Source: Galbula dea
Lineage: Eukaryota; Chordata; Aves; Piciformes; Galbulidae
NCBI GenBank assembly: GCA_013399015.1
Contig: VWZX01006702.1
Coordinates: forward strand, 682,001-746,000
Reading direction: 5' to 3'
Length of the DNA stretch: 64,000 nucleotides
Shown here: positions 1-10,649 of the stretch, in pieces
Layout of the letters: each line of letters starts with the position of its first letter
Position numbering within the stretch: the stretch's first letter is position 1
Program-made: the position numbers and the translations under genes
Notes under the pieces: generated by a model
The model's database searches: none
What the model was told of the DNA's origin: nothing
What the model saw: only the letters and a program-made list of their open reading frames with translations

Positions 1-1626
1 AGGTATTTAGGTAGATATTTTTAAACAACAGAAGTCTTTCCCTCCTAGGTCCCTGTGGCCAGGCTTTCCTGCTTACAGGCTGCAGGCAGCACCCTCCTCA
101 CTACCTTACTCTTTAGAGGTACTTAGTACCTTATGCTCTTTAGAGTCCCTCGGGCAAACTAGCCAATTTCCATGGACTCTGGTTAGCATCTTAGCTAGAG
201 GCTAGACCATCTGACTGTGGCTCTGGGGAATCTGCACTGCCCTGGCTTTTAAGCTCTTCTGTCAATTTTGAACGTAGGCATCTGAGCAGCTGGGCTCTTG
301 CTAAAATTCTTCAAAGGTAGAAATGGAAAACAGACTGTTTAAGTCTTTCTGAATTTCATCTAGTAAGCATAGTTCCTAATGCATTTCTTTCTCCAAAATA
401 CAATGTTACATAGAAGTCTTGGAAATGGAAGAAACAAGTAAAAAAAGATTACATTTGGTAACGTTAGCTTTTGTTTCCCCTTGCTGCTAATCCTGTCCTC
501 TGCTGCTCCACTGAGATACTACAGTGGGTTATAGTAATAATAGGATTTGCTTTTCTGCTGAGCTCCTGCCTGGGAGAATACACTCTCCTTGGGATCATGT
601 CCTGCCCCAGAAATTTAACTCGGGGCTAGCTCAGGTGCCACTGCAGTCCATCACTCTGTGCCCTGCAGATGTATCCTTACAGGAGCTGGCTGTGAAAGCC
701 TAGAGAATTCCAGTCATCCTGCCAGTAATATCCTGCCCTGAAATTAATGCAAGACTTCATGCTGCTGCATAAAGCTGTTGACTTGATAGTTGTTGCCAGT
801 TTGACTGTACAGAAAGCTGAGATTGAAGTATCACAGAGCTTGCATCCTCAGCTGAAACTGCAGCAAATTCATTGCCATGCTTACAAATAATTCACACCAC
901 GTTCATCCCATGACCTCTAAAGGTAAAGAATCATCTAGATCCCATTTCTGCTAATTCTGCCCTTTGACCTGAAAAAAATAGGTGGTTTTGGTGTGAAGTT
1001 GGGAGGCAGGGAAGGAACTAGGGAAACTCCTCTGTTGTAATCACGGTTCTGTAGTTAAGGTTGATTTACATTTGCATCTGAAGCAACGATTCAGCCTCAT
1101 GTATGTAGGGAAACACAGCGGTTGTTCTCCCCACTAGCAGCAGTGCTTGCTCTCTGAGAAAAAGATCAGTTAAAGTTCAGTGATAGTGCAAGGGTTTATA
1201 AAGCCCTCCTTGAATCTTCAGTTTGATCTAATAAGCAGAAATAAAGTCTCTCACATATACACTTCTTCTGATGTTATTTTACAGAGTATTTTTGGTTACT
1301 TCTAAGGAGTTAAAAAACCCCAGTATTTCTGTCTGGAAAGCACTGCAGTGGTGGATCTAAAAGTTGGATTGAAATGTCACATTTCTCAGCTTGCATAAGA
1401 GGGTCCAAAGTCTTTTGATCTCAACTGGAGAGAAGCCAGCACATTTCCTTTGTTTTGCTTGGTATTACATGGCTTTATGTGGAACATGCTAAAGGTATTA
1501 GGTTTTTTTCATTCATGGGGTGTAGAGAAGTCTAAATGACTTCTGCAACACAAAACCTAGAGAGATTTCTTGAAGAGCAGTTTTTATCAGTGTTGCAGCC
1601 CTAACTCTGTTTGTGTTGTTCTCCAG
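1..1626. other. Unassigned non-coding stretch at the left edge
   Basis: No reading frame of useful length and no recognisable protein family is seen on either strand. The sequence is A+T-rich single-copy-looking DNA. If the candidate exon at 1627 is real, this stretch would be the intron before it, because it ends in a long pyrimidine-rich run and an AG acceptor. An ordinary intergenic origin fits equally well. Confidence 0.4.
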
Positions 1627-1685
1627 ATTACTACTCTGCAGTGAAACAAATCAAGCTGAGTATGGAAGCTGCTTCAACACCTTGA
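1627..1685 (+). CDS. Candidate terminal coding exon of an unidentified + strand gene
   Basis: A strong acceptor (a T-rich run ending in TTCTCCAG) sits at 1625-1626. Reading from base 1629 gives 18 codons, YYSAVKQIKLSMEAASTP, then TGA at 1683-1685. The two leftover bases at 1627-1628 would complete a codon split by the intron. I do not recognise the peptide, and an open frame of 18 codons after a chance acceptor is not rare. A possible poly(A) signal follows 3.85 kb later at 5535. The genes expected here from mammalian synteny (CDKN1B, APOLD1, DDX47) would lie on the - strand, and their C-termini as I recall them do not match, so this would be another gene or nothing. Confidence 0.2.
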
Positions 1686-3620
1686 AAGGAAGGAGGCAGG
1701 GGTCAGGCCAAATCAACTGGAAACACTTGGATGAGAAATTACTGGACTTGAAAAAAGCACTGGTTTAACCTGCTTTGAAAAACACTGTATATTAGAAAGC
1801 TGTAAAAAGTTCCAACGAGTGTATATGTGTAATAATGTGCTTAGACAGGTCACTGTACAGCTGAGGCTTTCCATATTGGCACATCTTTCCATGCCTCTGG
1901 ATTTTCTGTTCTAGCAGGGGCAGCTTACTGAGTTCCACTGCCTCAGCCTCACAGGTCTGATACACCACCAAAAATTCCCAGCCCTTTCTGTGATCTTTTT
2001 TTTTTTCCCAGGTAGAGGATTTTGTGCTTGAAACTATTCAGCACTTGGGAGCCAAATGCTGGGATGTAAATGGAAAAGGGTGGAATGATTTGGGAATGTT
2101 TACATTTATATCAGCAGCCATTTTAGCCCTGCAAGTCTGCCCTCCAGCCACAAGAATTTGGTTGTTAGCCTTATAAGTTATGGGGAGAAATTTGCAAATG
2201 CATTCTTGTATGTTCCAAGTCATTCCTCTTCTCAGCTGGACCAGATCCAGCCTTTCATTTGGATTGTGCTGTTCCATCTAGGTCTATGACTCTGCACAGG
2301 GAAAATGAAAACAAAATTAGCTGTGCTGTTGTCCACTGTTTTAAAGTGCCTGCTGCTTGTAAGAGCATAGTAAGAATGAGGGAGATGTTTTAGTTGCCAG
2401 TTTGTGGGGGGTTTTTTTCATGCTACTCATCTTTGTGTGAGAAGAGAAAGGGCATTAAGAACACCAAAGTGTTACACAATTTGGCCTTGCATGGACTGCT
2501 TTTCTGTGGCTTTTGTTAACATTTACCTTTCCATCACCTACTTTTTATTTCCCTTCTTTATTCCCATGACTAGTTGGGATAATTGAAATTTTACAGCACA
2601 TCATAATCAGCTGGTCAAGCAGAGAAAGAAGCCTATAAAACACACACTCTAAATCATATTGCTGCATATGGCCTTAAGATGTATGCAGTGTTTATGGATC
2701 TCCTTTGGCAAAAGCTCTGTAAATGTCAGGTTTTAGAATGACATGAAAGGATGGACTGCTGCTTTTTGTCTCAGATCTAAACCAAGGTTTGTCTGGGGTA
2801 GTAGAGGTTAATGTGCTGGTGTGTAGTGTCAGGTGGATGCACCAGAAGTGGTGTAAGCAAGTCATACACCCTGCATTACATGCAACATCAGGAGGCTTTA
2901 GTGTGTTTCTTGAGTTTTTTCCCCCATTAAGAGCTAAAAGTGTTTAGACATAAATAATAGCTTTCCCCCTAAATGGCTCAAGACAGTGATTTCAGTCTGT
3001 TCCTGTATGCTGAGAGAAAAGACACTCAGCAAATTGCAGGGTGGGAGCCTGTTTCCAGCTACATACAAGAGTTAGGAGCTCTGATATTTCTCTCTTGGAT
3101 TTTTTAGTTAAGAACAAACCTTGCTCTAGCTGGTGTCAAAGGGAGTTTTGCCCAAGTGAAGCAGGATGAGGGCCAACCTGGCAACTGCTGATTGCAGAGT
3201 CTTCAGTGTGTTTATGGGCCAGGACAGTCTGTTAGCAGCTTTTCAGCCTGTTGAGATGTAGCATAAAAGTGTGGCACTGGGTTTTTTGTATATCTGGGGT
3301 TATTTTTAAGCTTGCTTGTGATTAGAAGAGTCTACTCTATCTTTCTTTTTTAAAGTGTGTGATTTCCTCTAATGAAGAAAAATTGCACAACTGTTTCTGC
3401 GGGTGTTTGTGATTTCAGAGCGGACCAATGACACTGTGCACCTCTTTGGTTCCTAGCAAGGTCACTTGCAGAATTCCTTTCTGCCCAGGGTGGTGTCAGC
3501 TGTGTATAAGAGACCTGACATCAGCCATGCACAAGGTTATCCTGAAGTAGCTTCTCTTCATTAGAAGAAATAATGACTATCAATATACTGCTGTCCCAAA
3601 GAAACAAGAAAAGGTCTTTT

Positions 3621-3653
3621 TTATATATATATGTATATGTATATGTATATATT
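3621..3653. repeat. TATA/TATATG microsatellite
   Basis: A run of TA and TATATG units spans 33 bases. It is a simple sequence repeat with no sign of function. Confidence 0.8.
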
Positions 3654-5195
3654 TAAAAGGAAGTATCTGCCTTCAGTGCTTTGTAATTGGGACACTACAG
3701 TGCCATAGGAATTTGCTTACAGCATCTCAGCTCGATGTGACCGTGGCTGGGAGTTCAGGGCTGTAGCAGACAAGAGTTTTCTGCTGCTAAGACCAGGTGA
3801 TGCTAATGGTTTTTGAAGTGACAGACTATTAGAGATGAGGATCCTCCCCTGGTGCACACTGTATACAGCTCCACTGGTATGTGGTGGGACTGATTTGATT
3901 TACACCAGAGGAGGCTGAGATGTTTTGCACTAGTCCTTTTAATTTACAGAGCGACTGGACAAGTTAGCTGTGTAAAGCCACTGCCTCCTTTCTACATACA
4001 CAGGTTTTGAAAGATAAAGTGGTTTCAGCTACACTGTGACAGCCAAAAATAACAACAAACCTCTGATTAGTGTCTGAGCTTCATCATCCAGGGTAGATAA
4101 AGTAGATCTGTATTTTATTACTGTGCTGACATTGAAACAGTGAAACATGGAATAGTTCATTGTTTTGTTCAGCTGGTGAATTGCACTTCCTGTTTAACAC
4201 TGTGCACAAGGGGATATGTCAGTATGTAGCAAAGCTGTAAGAATAATATTTCTTTTAAATAGTGGGAGGGTTCAAAACATTCCTCTTCTTGAAATGAGGC
4301 AACAGACCTGACTGAAGGAGCAATATGCTGCAGCTTTGGCCTGTTTCATTCCCCGGACATACGCCGTGCAGTGAATGTACCAAGCCTAAGCCTGCAACAA
4401 AGCTGTTGAGGGCTGTGAGTTTGATAGGCTGCAGGGGTGTGTGGCCATCCATCAAACCCCAAAGAGGCCCTTTCTCATAAAGAGAAGCAAGGGGAGATGT
4501 GTTCAACCCTTGGGCATTAAGACAGGGTGGCAGCATGGGTGTAAGGTCTTGTGCAGCTGTGTGAGGGTTACACAGCAGAAAGTGAGACTGCATCAGGAGC
4601 CCACAGCACACTGTAACCTCAGCATGCTGGTGAGTAGGTACAGCTGCACCCACCTGAGCCCTCCTCCTTCCCCTTTTGCCACTAGAAGCTGTGTGCATGA
4701 CTTGGGGCTACTCAACAGCCACAACCTAGCTTCTGCTGATGCCACAGTCTGACCAGTACAGACATTGGGGAAATCAGAAGGTCAGGTTTTTTCCCTCCAA
4801 GTTAAATGTGTCCCCTGTACAATACAACCTGAGCTAAAAGTAGGACAGAGCAAGCCCAAAACACTTGGTTTATGTTCTGTACTAACATGGGAATAATCTC
4901 TCAGGTATGGATTATTTCATGCAATTCCTTTCAGCAGCAACTGAAGAAGGTTGCTTCATTTGGATGAGGAAGTCAGGAAGAGAAATTCTCCATGTGCTAG
5001 TTATTTTCAGGGTGATGCAAGTACAGCTTTCTGCTGTTTAAAGCCACTCGTCTGCAAACTATTGTGCAGTACTCTTCTGTAGGGTAGTCCTGGTTTCCTG
5101 GAGAAGCTCTCAACTTGCTATGGTAGATGCTTTCTTATTTTACCATTACCTTTTGGATCCTTGTTACTAACAAGCATTTGGGGGTGGGCCTTGAT

Positions 5196-5262
5196 ATCAC
5201 AGAAGTGTTTGGCTGGAAGGGAACCCAGAAAGTCACCTACTCCATCTAAAGCACTTGCTTTT
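5196..5262 (-). mobile_element. CR1 LINE 3'-end fragment
   Basis: The + strand shows the reverse complement of a CR1 3' end: ATCACAGAA, then a GGCTGGAAGGGAACC block, then a degraded ATC-TAG-type block. In CR1 the sense end runs CCTTCCAAC...TTCTGTGAT, so the element points along the - strand. It is short and diverged, and its far boundary is unclear. Confidence 0.5.
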
Positions 5263-5534
5263 TTTATTAGGACTTGCTTATTCCAAAGCTTGCAAACTTT
5301 GGTGAGAAATTCTTTGCTCTGCTCCCAGGGCAAATCTCAGGGGTAGCCAAGGTCAGCAGTGTTCCTCCCGAGATTCAGAGGGCTGATGTTATACAAGATG
5401 TTTTCTTTCAGGTATTCACTTTGCTTTGTATTCATTTGTTTTGTTGCAACGTTGTAGACACAACTGAATTCCAGATAAGCAAGTTGGTATGTTGAACTAT
5501 TTGGTTGTTGGGTGTAGATATTTGTAATGTGTTC

Positions 5535-5540
5535 AATAAA
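5535..5540 (+). terminator. Possible poly(A) signal AATAAA
   Basis: A canonical AATAAA hexamer lies on the + strand, followed 25-45 bases later by T-rich sequence. It could end the transcript suggested by the exon at 1627, but isolated AATAAA hexamers are common in A+T-rich DNA. Confidence 0.2.
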
Positions 5541-5560
5541 TGATGATGTCATAGCAAGAG

Positions 5561-8500
5561 AAGTTGAATTTTCTTCCTTTTAGGCAGGTTCTTCTTGTTT
5601 TGTTCCTGCACTGCTCTGAGCTGGCCTCCATGCACTGACCTCCCTGTGCTGTTTTACTTTCTGCAGTTCATCACTGCCATGCAAGAAATACTGGCCAACA
5701 CATTGGCTCCTATTAGCTAATAAAATTAGCACAAATAGAAGCTAAGCTACCTACAGCCTAGACTATGTGTTTCTGCAGTGGGTGTTTAATGCTTTCCCAC
5801 TGAGTTGTCACAAACCATATGGGAGGAAACTGCTTCCCCCCCATTTTCTGTTTAGGAAATGTTGCCTCTCTTACTTTCAGCACTCTGTTCCCTTGGCAAG
5901 AAACATGACTATCAGATATTTAAAGTTGTTCAAATCAAATTTGCAAAGGCAGGAGGGTTTGCCCCAGTGTCCTGGACAAAGACCAGTTTTGGTAATTGCA
6001 TCTCACCTAACTCAGTCCTTCTTGCAGCTTGATGGCACTCTGCCTGTCCCACAGAAGTCTGCTGCTCTCCCATCTTTCCACCCAGGAGTGGCTGTGCTTC
6101 AGTGGGAGATGAAGTGATGATTAACAATACATATGTGGCATGCAGACACAGATTTTTTGATTGCAATGATTTCTGCTGAAGCAGAGGAGTCACCTAGGAG
6201 CAGTGCTTCTGGAAAAAAGGGAGCTCAGGAACTAACTATGGATTTAAAGTCTTGATTCACTCTTGAATCACTTGATTCTTGAACCCAGTCTTGATTTCTC
6301 TCTCAGACAATCTTTTCCAAACCCATCGCTTTCTCTCACACAGAGTTGTTATCAGCTGTATTTACAGGATAACAACCCTCCTGCTGCCCATCAGTCCCCT
6401 CTCAAGGCAAGGAGCATTCCAAGGCACTGAGCACTTCAGTGGTCAGGAGGTAAAACCAACACATACACACCTGCTAAAGAAATGTTTTCTCCAGCTTGGT
6501 ACAAACACGCGATGTACTCCTGCACCCTCCCATCCACCGAGCAGCCAAAGGCAGGCTCACCCTGCCGATGGGCCAAGGAAGCTAGCAGTTGGAAGGGAGT
6601 GCCCTGGGCAAGTGCTTTACAGCACTGGCTGGGGACCTCTAGTGGTCTCTGAAGCTTCAGGAGAGGATCCATGGAGCAGTTAAAAACGTTTTCAAAAGCA
6701 CAGAAAAACCCCATGCACATTCTGACAGCATAGCAGCAAGAAACCTGGAGAAAATAGAGAGATGGCCAAAGATCAGGCTGGCTGTAACTAAAACCGTTGT
6801 AGCTGTGGTAATCTAATTGGTCTGCTGACTCATTGTCCTAAAAATTGAGGTGGTCCTTGGCATGATGAAGATGGAGAAACGCTTGTTACTCCACTGGGAA
6901 AGGGGCACTCACGGGCTCAGAGTGATGCACAGGCTTGCTTCTGGGTTTAGAGAGTCAAGCAGTTTTACATTTATAACACTAGAGTGAGCAGAAAAGCTTT
7001 ATTATGAATATTTATAAATCTCTGTCTCAGATACAGCCTTGGAGCTGGAGCCATGCCACTGAGTATCCTATGAATGAAACCTCTTCAGTCTGTGACAGGA
7101 CAACTCCCATTCTGGTTGGTTTGATCATCTGCATCCTGTGTTTGGCCACAGCAGATAGCAGAGACATCTGTCTCCCTTCTTTCCAATACATGGACTTGTA
7201 TCAGTGCAACATCCCTTCCCCTGCCTCCGTGGCAGGCACCACCTCTGAAGGTTTCTTAGCTAAAAAAAACTGGCCAGGGAGTTGCTGAGCAGTGTAAATC
7301 AAGTGCAGTGAGGACAAATGAGCTTTATGGTGCAGCTACATTAAGCTACAGCTGCCCCTTGTATCAATACACCTTTTGCTGAGATGCTGCAACAGGAGAC
7401 CTTACAGACAGCCAAGCAGTGCAGCACATTTCTTCACTCAGATTAAAAGCATTGTTTAAATTCTTGTGGCTAGACAATTTGTCTTGTCCTTTAAAGAAAA
7501 GAAAAGAAGCCATACTAAAGAGCAGAGCAGCACAAAGAAGCTGGGATGGAAGACTGAGAGAACCAAGGGAATTTTTAGCTTGCCTGATGCAAATCAGGAT
7601 CAGCCATTTACCTTTCCAGAATCTTTCTCCCTTTGTTACTTGTGGTTACCACAAAATCTTAGTCTGAGATTATCTCAGATAATAGAATTAGAGAAGGTCT
7701 CTGGAAAACAGTGCCTCAGTCTAGATAAACATAGCCATGAATAAAATACTTCATGTTACAGCACCTTTCATCCAGCAAGTCTCCAGGGGAAAGAAATAGA
7801 TAAAAGCACATATTTCTTACATAAGTAGTAATAAAATGTTTCTACATATAATATATATTTCTTTTATACATATCTATCTTTATATCACTATATAAACATC
7901 TAGAGATTCAGATACATTTGCATCTTGGACTCTTCTGCCTGGTAAAAAGCAATCCTCTTCCGGGGATGAACCAGGGCAGCAGATGGGTAACACATAACAA
8001 CTTGCATGCCCTGTAAGTAACAAGGAAGCAACACAGAGCTCTTCCTGAGAGAAGGACCTTGCAAAGGATGTGTCACAAGCTCCCCTGCCAGGGACCAGGA
8101 GGATGTCCATCACAGAACACACTTTGGGAAACACCTGAGGTAATGTGGGAGTTGCTGGTAGCCAGCAGCGTCCCATTCCAAACACCATGCCAGGCTCAGC
8201 AGAGGTGGCTGCAAGGGAATACCTGTGACATTTTAGGGCCATGCTGTGATTTTCCTGTCTTACTGTGAGCTATTTGTCAGGGAAAGGGCTCTTAGAGAAC
8301 ATGTGCTGAAGAAAAAAACAGAATGGGAGTGTTCACACCTAACTGTCTGACCTGGAGAAGAATAGGGTTGTTCCCCAGCACCAAAAAGCCTGCTGATGTC
8401 AACCTCAACAACACCTCTCCCATTACTGTTGTATCCCAAGCAGTGGAGCAGGCAATGGATAGAATTCAATAGACAGTACATGCTCATGGGCAAAAAAAGC

Positions 8501-9720
8501 CTGAATAAAACAAGGAAGAAGCCACTTGTCTACAGCCACAGGAGCATCAGTCTCACCAGTGATGAGGAGGCTTTGCCATGAACCCCTGAACTCCACGTTC
8601 CCCCAGCCATGCCTTTGCCGTGGTGTCATAAAGAAGCCAATAACATGATTTCTTTACAGCAAATTGTTTAGTGTCTGCATGTCAGCCTGTAGCTATTTTG
8701 CTGTAATCTGACATGGGAAGAGACTGTAATTGGGATTGCTGAGGTGTTCATCTCCCTTCATCTGCAGCCTGTTTTAGGAAGGAGATCCACACTGCCAACT
8801 CAAGAACATCTATGTAAACTGTGATGTCTTACAGGTCAGAATAAGCAGATGCACTCATGCAGCCACAGAACCCATTTATCAGTTGTACAAAATGCAAATC
8901 TTACTGGTGCTATTTTTCAGTCCCCACCGCGGTGTTGCAGCAGCGAGCAGTGCCTGTGCTCAGCAGGGCTGTAGAATCCAGCAGCCACTTCCCAATTCCA
9001 GATGCCACAATTTGCTTCAGCCCACTTCCAGCTTCTTTTAAAAACAAAGAAAACCACAACCAAAAACAACCACCAAAACCCCCAAACCTTTCTTCTCCTA
9101 GGGAACAATAATGAGATCATCTGATAGTTTTGTGAAGGTGCGTGTCTGAAAGAGAGGAAATAACAAAGCACCCAAGGTCTCCTTCTCCTACAGCAAATCT
9201 TTGCGGTGAATGTCCTGGTTAGTTTTTCTCTACAATCCTTCAAACTCCAGGGCTTCAAGCTAAGTGCAAAAGAGCAGATTGCTCTGCCTTACATATTTGT
9301 ACAGGGATCCAAGCCGGTGCAAAAAAATACAAGCCAGACTATTGAAGGCATTGAAAAACAAACCAAAATCAGTGCGTGGAAAGGGGCTTAATACATTCAC
9401 AACGTTGTTTAGCTCCTAACAAAGAGGAGCAACCCCAGATGACCTTCTGGCTCCTGTCTCCACCCAAGTTCCTGGCCTCGGTTCAACGTCCTGGCAAAAG
9501 TTGCAGACATCCGCAGCACAATGCCAAGGAGCTGTTTTGTCTGAAGATATGTAACAGAGATTAGCTGGGGGGGGGGGGAGCTGCTACCCGTAAACCAGCA
9601 CCTCCAAACAGGGAGCTGGCATGCACTTCCCACCGAAGAGCCTTTTTCCTGGTGGTGCCAAGCACCTCCTGGAGGCTTTGGCGACTGGGTAAGAGAGGAA
9701 AATTTCCAGTGCTTCAGCTC
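5561..9720. other. Intergenic or intronic DNA without a recognised gene
   Basis: Frames up to about 135 codons occur on both strands, but they overlap one another, have no domain signature, show no acceptor/donor pairing and look random in composition. A 12-base G run is at 9567-9578. Nothing else is supported. Confidence 0.5.
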
Positions 9721-10030
9721 TGGGGGGAGGAGGTTACACACTGCCCTCCCCAGCCCCTCGGTGCCCGGGCGACTCTTGCATGTAAGCGATTAACTCTAGG
9801 CAGGACTGGGGCTCCGCTGCTCGCATGAGGGATGGATTGATCTCAGGGCCCATGACATCATCCCCTTCTGATGGGCTCAGCCATGGATCACTGATCTGCC
9901 TCCGATTCCGAGCTAGCAAAGCTGACACTTGAATGGGAGAGAGAATGCAACCCCGTGCACACGGCTTGTTAACACCTCCCGTGCGGGAGCGCTGCCGGAG
10001 AGATGCCTGCGCTGTGCCCAGAGTCGAAAT
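9721..10030. promoter_or_regulatory. CpG-enriched patch, possible minor promoter
   Basis: CpG dinucleotides are clearly more frequent here than in the flanks: I count roughly 16 in about 310 bases, clustered at 9961-10010. A short GC inverted repeat, CTCCCG-TG-CGGGAG, occurs at 9976-9989. There is no TATA box and no linked coding exon. In human the GPR19 first exon lies tens of kb upstream of its coding exon, so a distal GPR19 5' exon is possible, but nothing here proves it. Confidence 0.25.
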
Positions 10031-10380
10031 GGATTTTGGTTTCCCCTAGGAGGCTTGAAAAGAAAAAATTCATTTTGACTTTAACTCCTCTTTTTTTGCC
10101 CCTCCCTTTTCTCATCAGAGACAGGAAACAGCTCTTTCATGCCTTCAGAAATACAAATTATGATTGGCAGAAGATTAGAGTGCAGAGAAGGAGCTCTTGG
10201 AAGGATCCTGGAGGAGCGACCCAGGCAGAGGAAAGGTTAGGCCCTGCACCTAGCCAGCCACCTCCTTGAGTCACACCCTCAGCTCTCAGGAGTTTGTTTG
10301 TATTTCTATTGCAGAACTGGCCAGACCTGCAATTTCACTAAAATGCAAAGTGAGAAGGGGAAAATACTGGGTGGTTCTAT

Positions 10381-10648
10381 CTTCCTCTTCCTCCTCCTCC
10401 TTCTCTTTTCCTCTTCTCCTTCCCTTTCTCCTCCTCCTCCTTCTACTTCTCCCTCTTTACTCTTCTCCTTCTCTTTCTCCTTCTTTGTCCTTCTCCTTCT
10501 CCATCCCCTCTTTTCCCTCTCTTTCCTCTCCTCCTTCTGCTTCTCCTTCTTCTTCTTCTTCTCCTCCTTCCTTCTCCTTACTTCTCCCCCTTCTTTCTCC
10601 TTCTTTTCTCCCTTTTTCTTCTCTTCCCTCTTCTCCTTCTCCTTACTT
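10381..10648 (+). repeat. Long polypyrimidine (CTT/CTC)n tract
   Basis: About 268 bases of almost pure C and T lie on the + strand, built from CTT, CTC, TTCC and TTCTCC units, with fewer than ten single purine interruptions. Such homopurine-homopyrimidine tracts can form intramolecular triplex (H-DNA) and are length-unstable. The Ser/Leu/Phe-rich frames that cross it are low-complexity artefacts, not genes. Confidence 0.9.
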
Positions 10649-10649
10649 A

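Larger units (their letters stand above)
1686..5560 (+). other. Non-coding stretch, possible long 3' UTR
   Basis: No defensible coding frame is present; the longest frames (near 4.3-4.7 kb on both strands) have no recognisable domains. By eye the + strand looks rich in T and G, which would fit + strand transcription. The stretch ends near an AATAAA hexamer at 5535-5540. It contains a TATATG microsatellite (3621-3653) and a short CR1-like fragment (5196-5262). The 3' UTR reading depends entirely on the uncertain exon at 1627. Confidence 0.2.
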
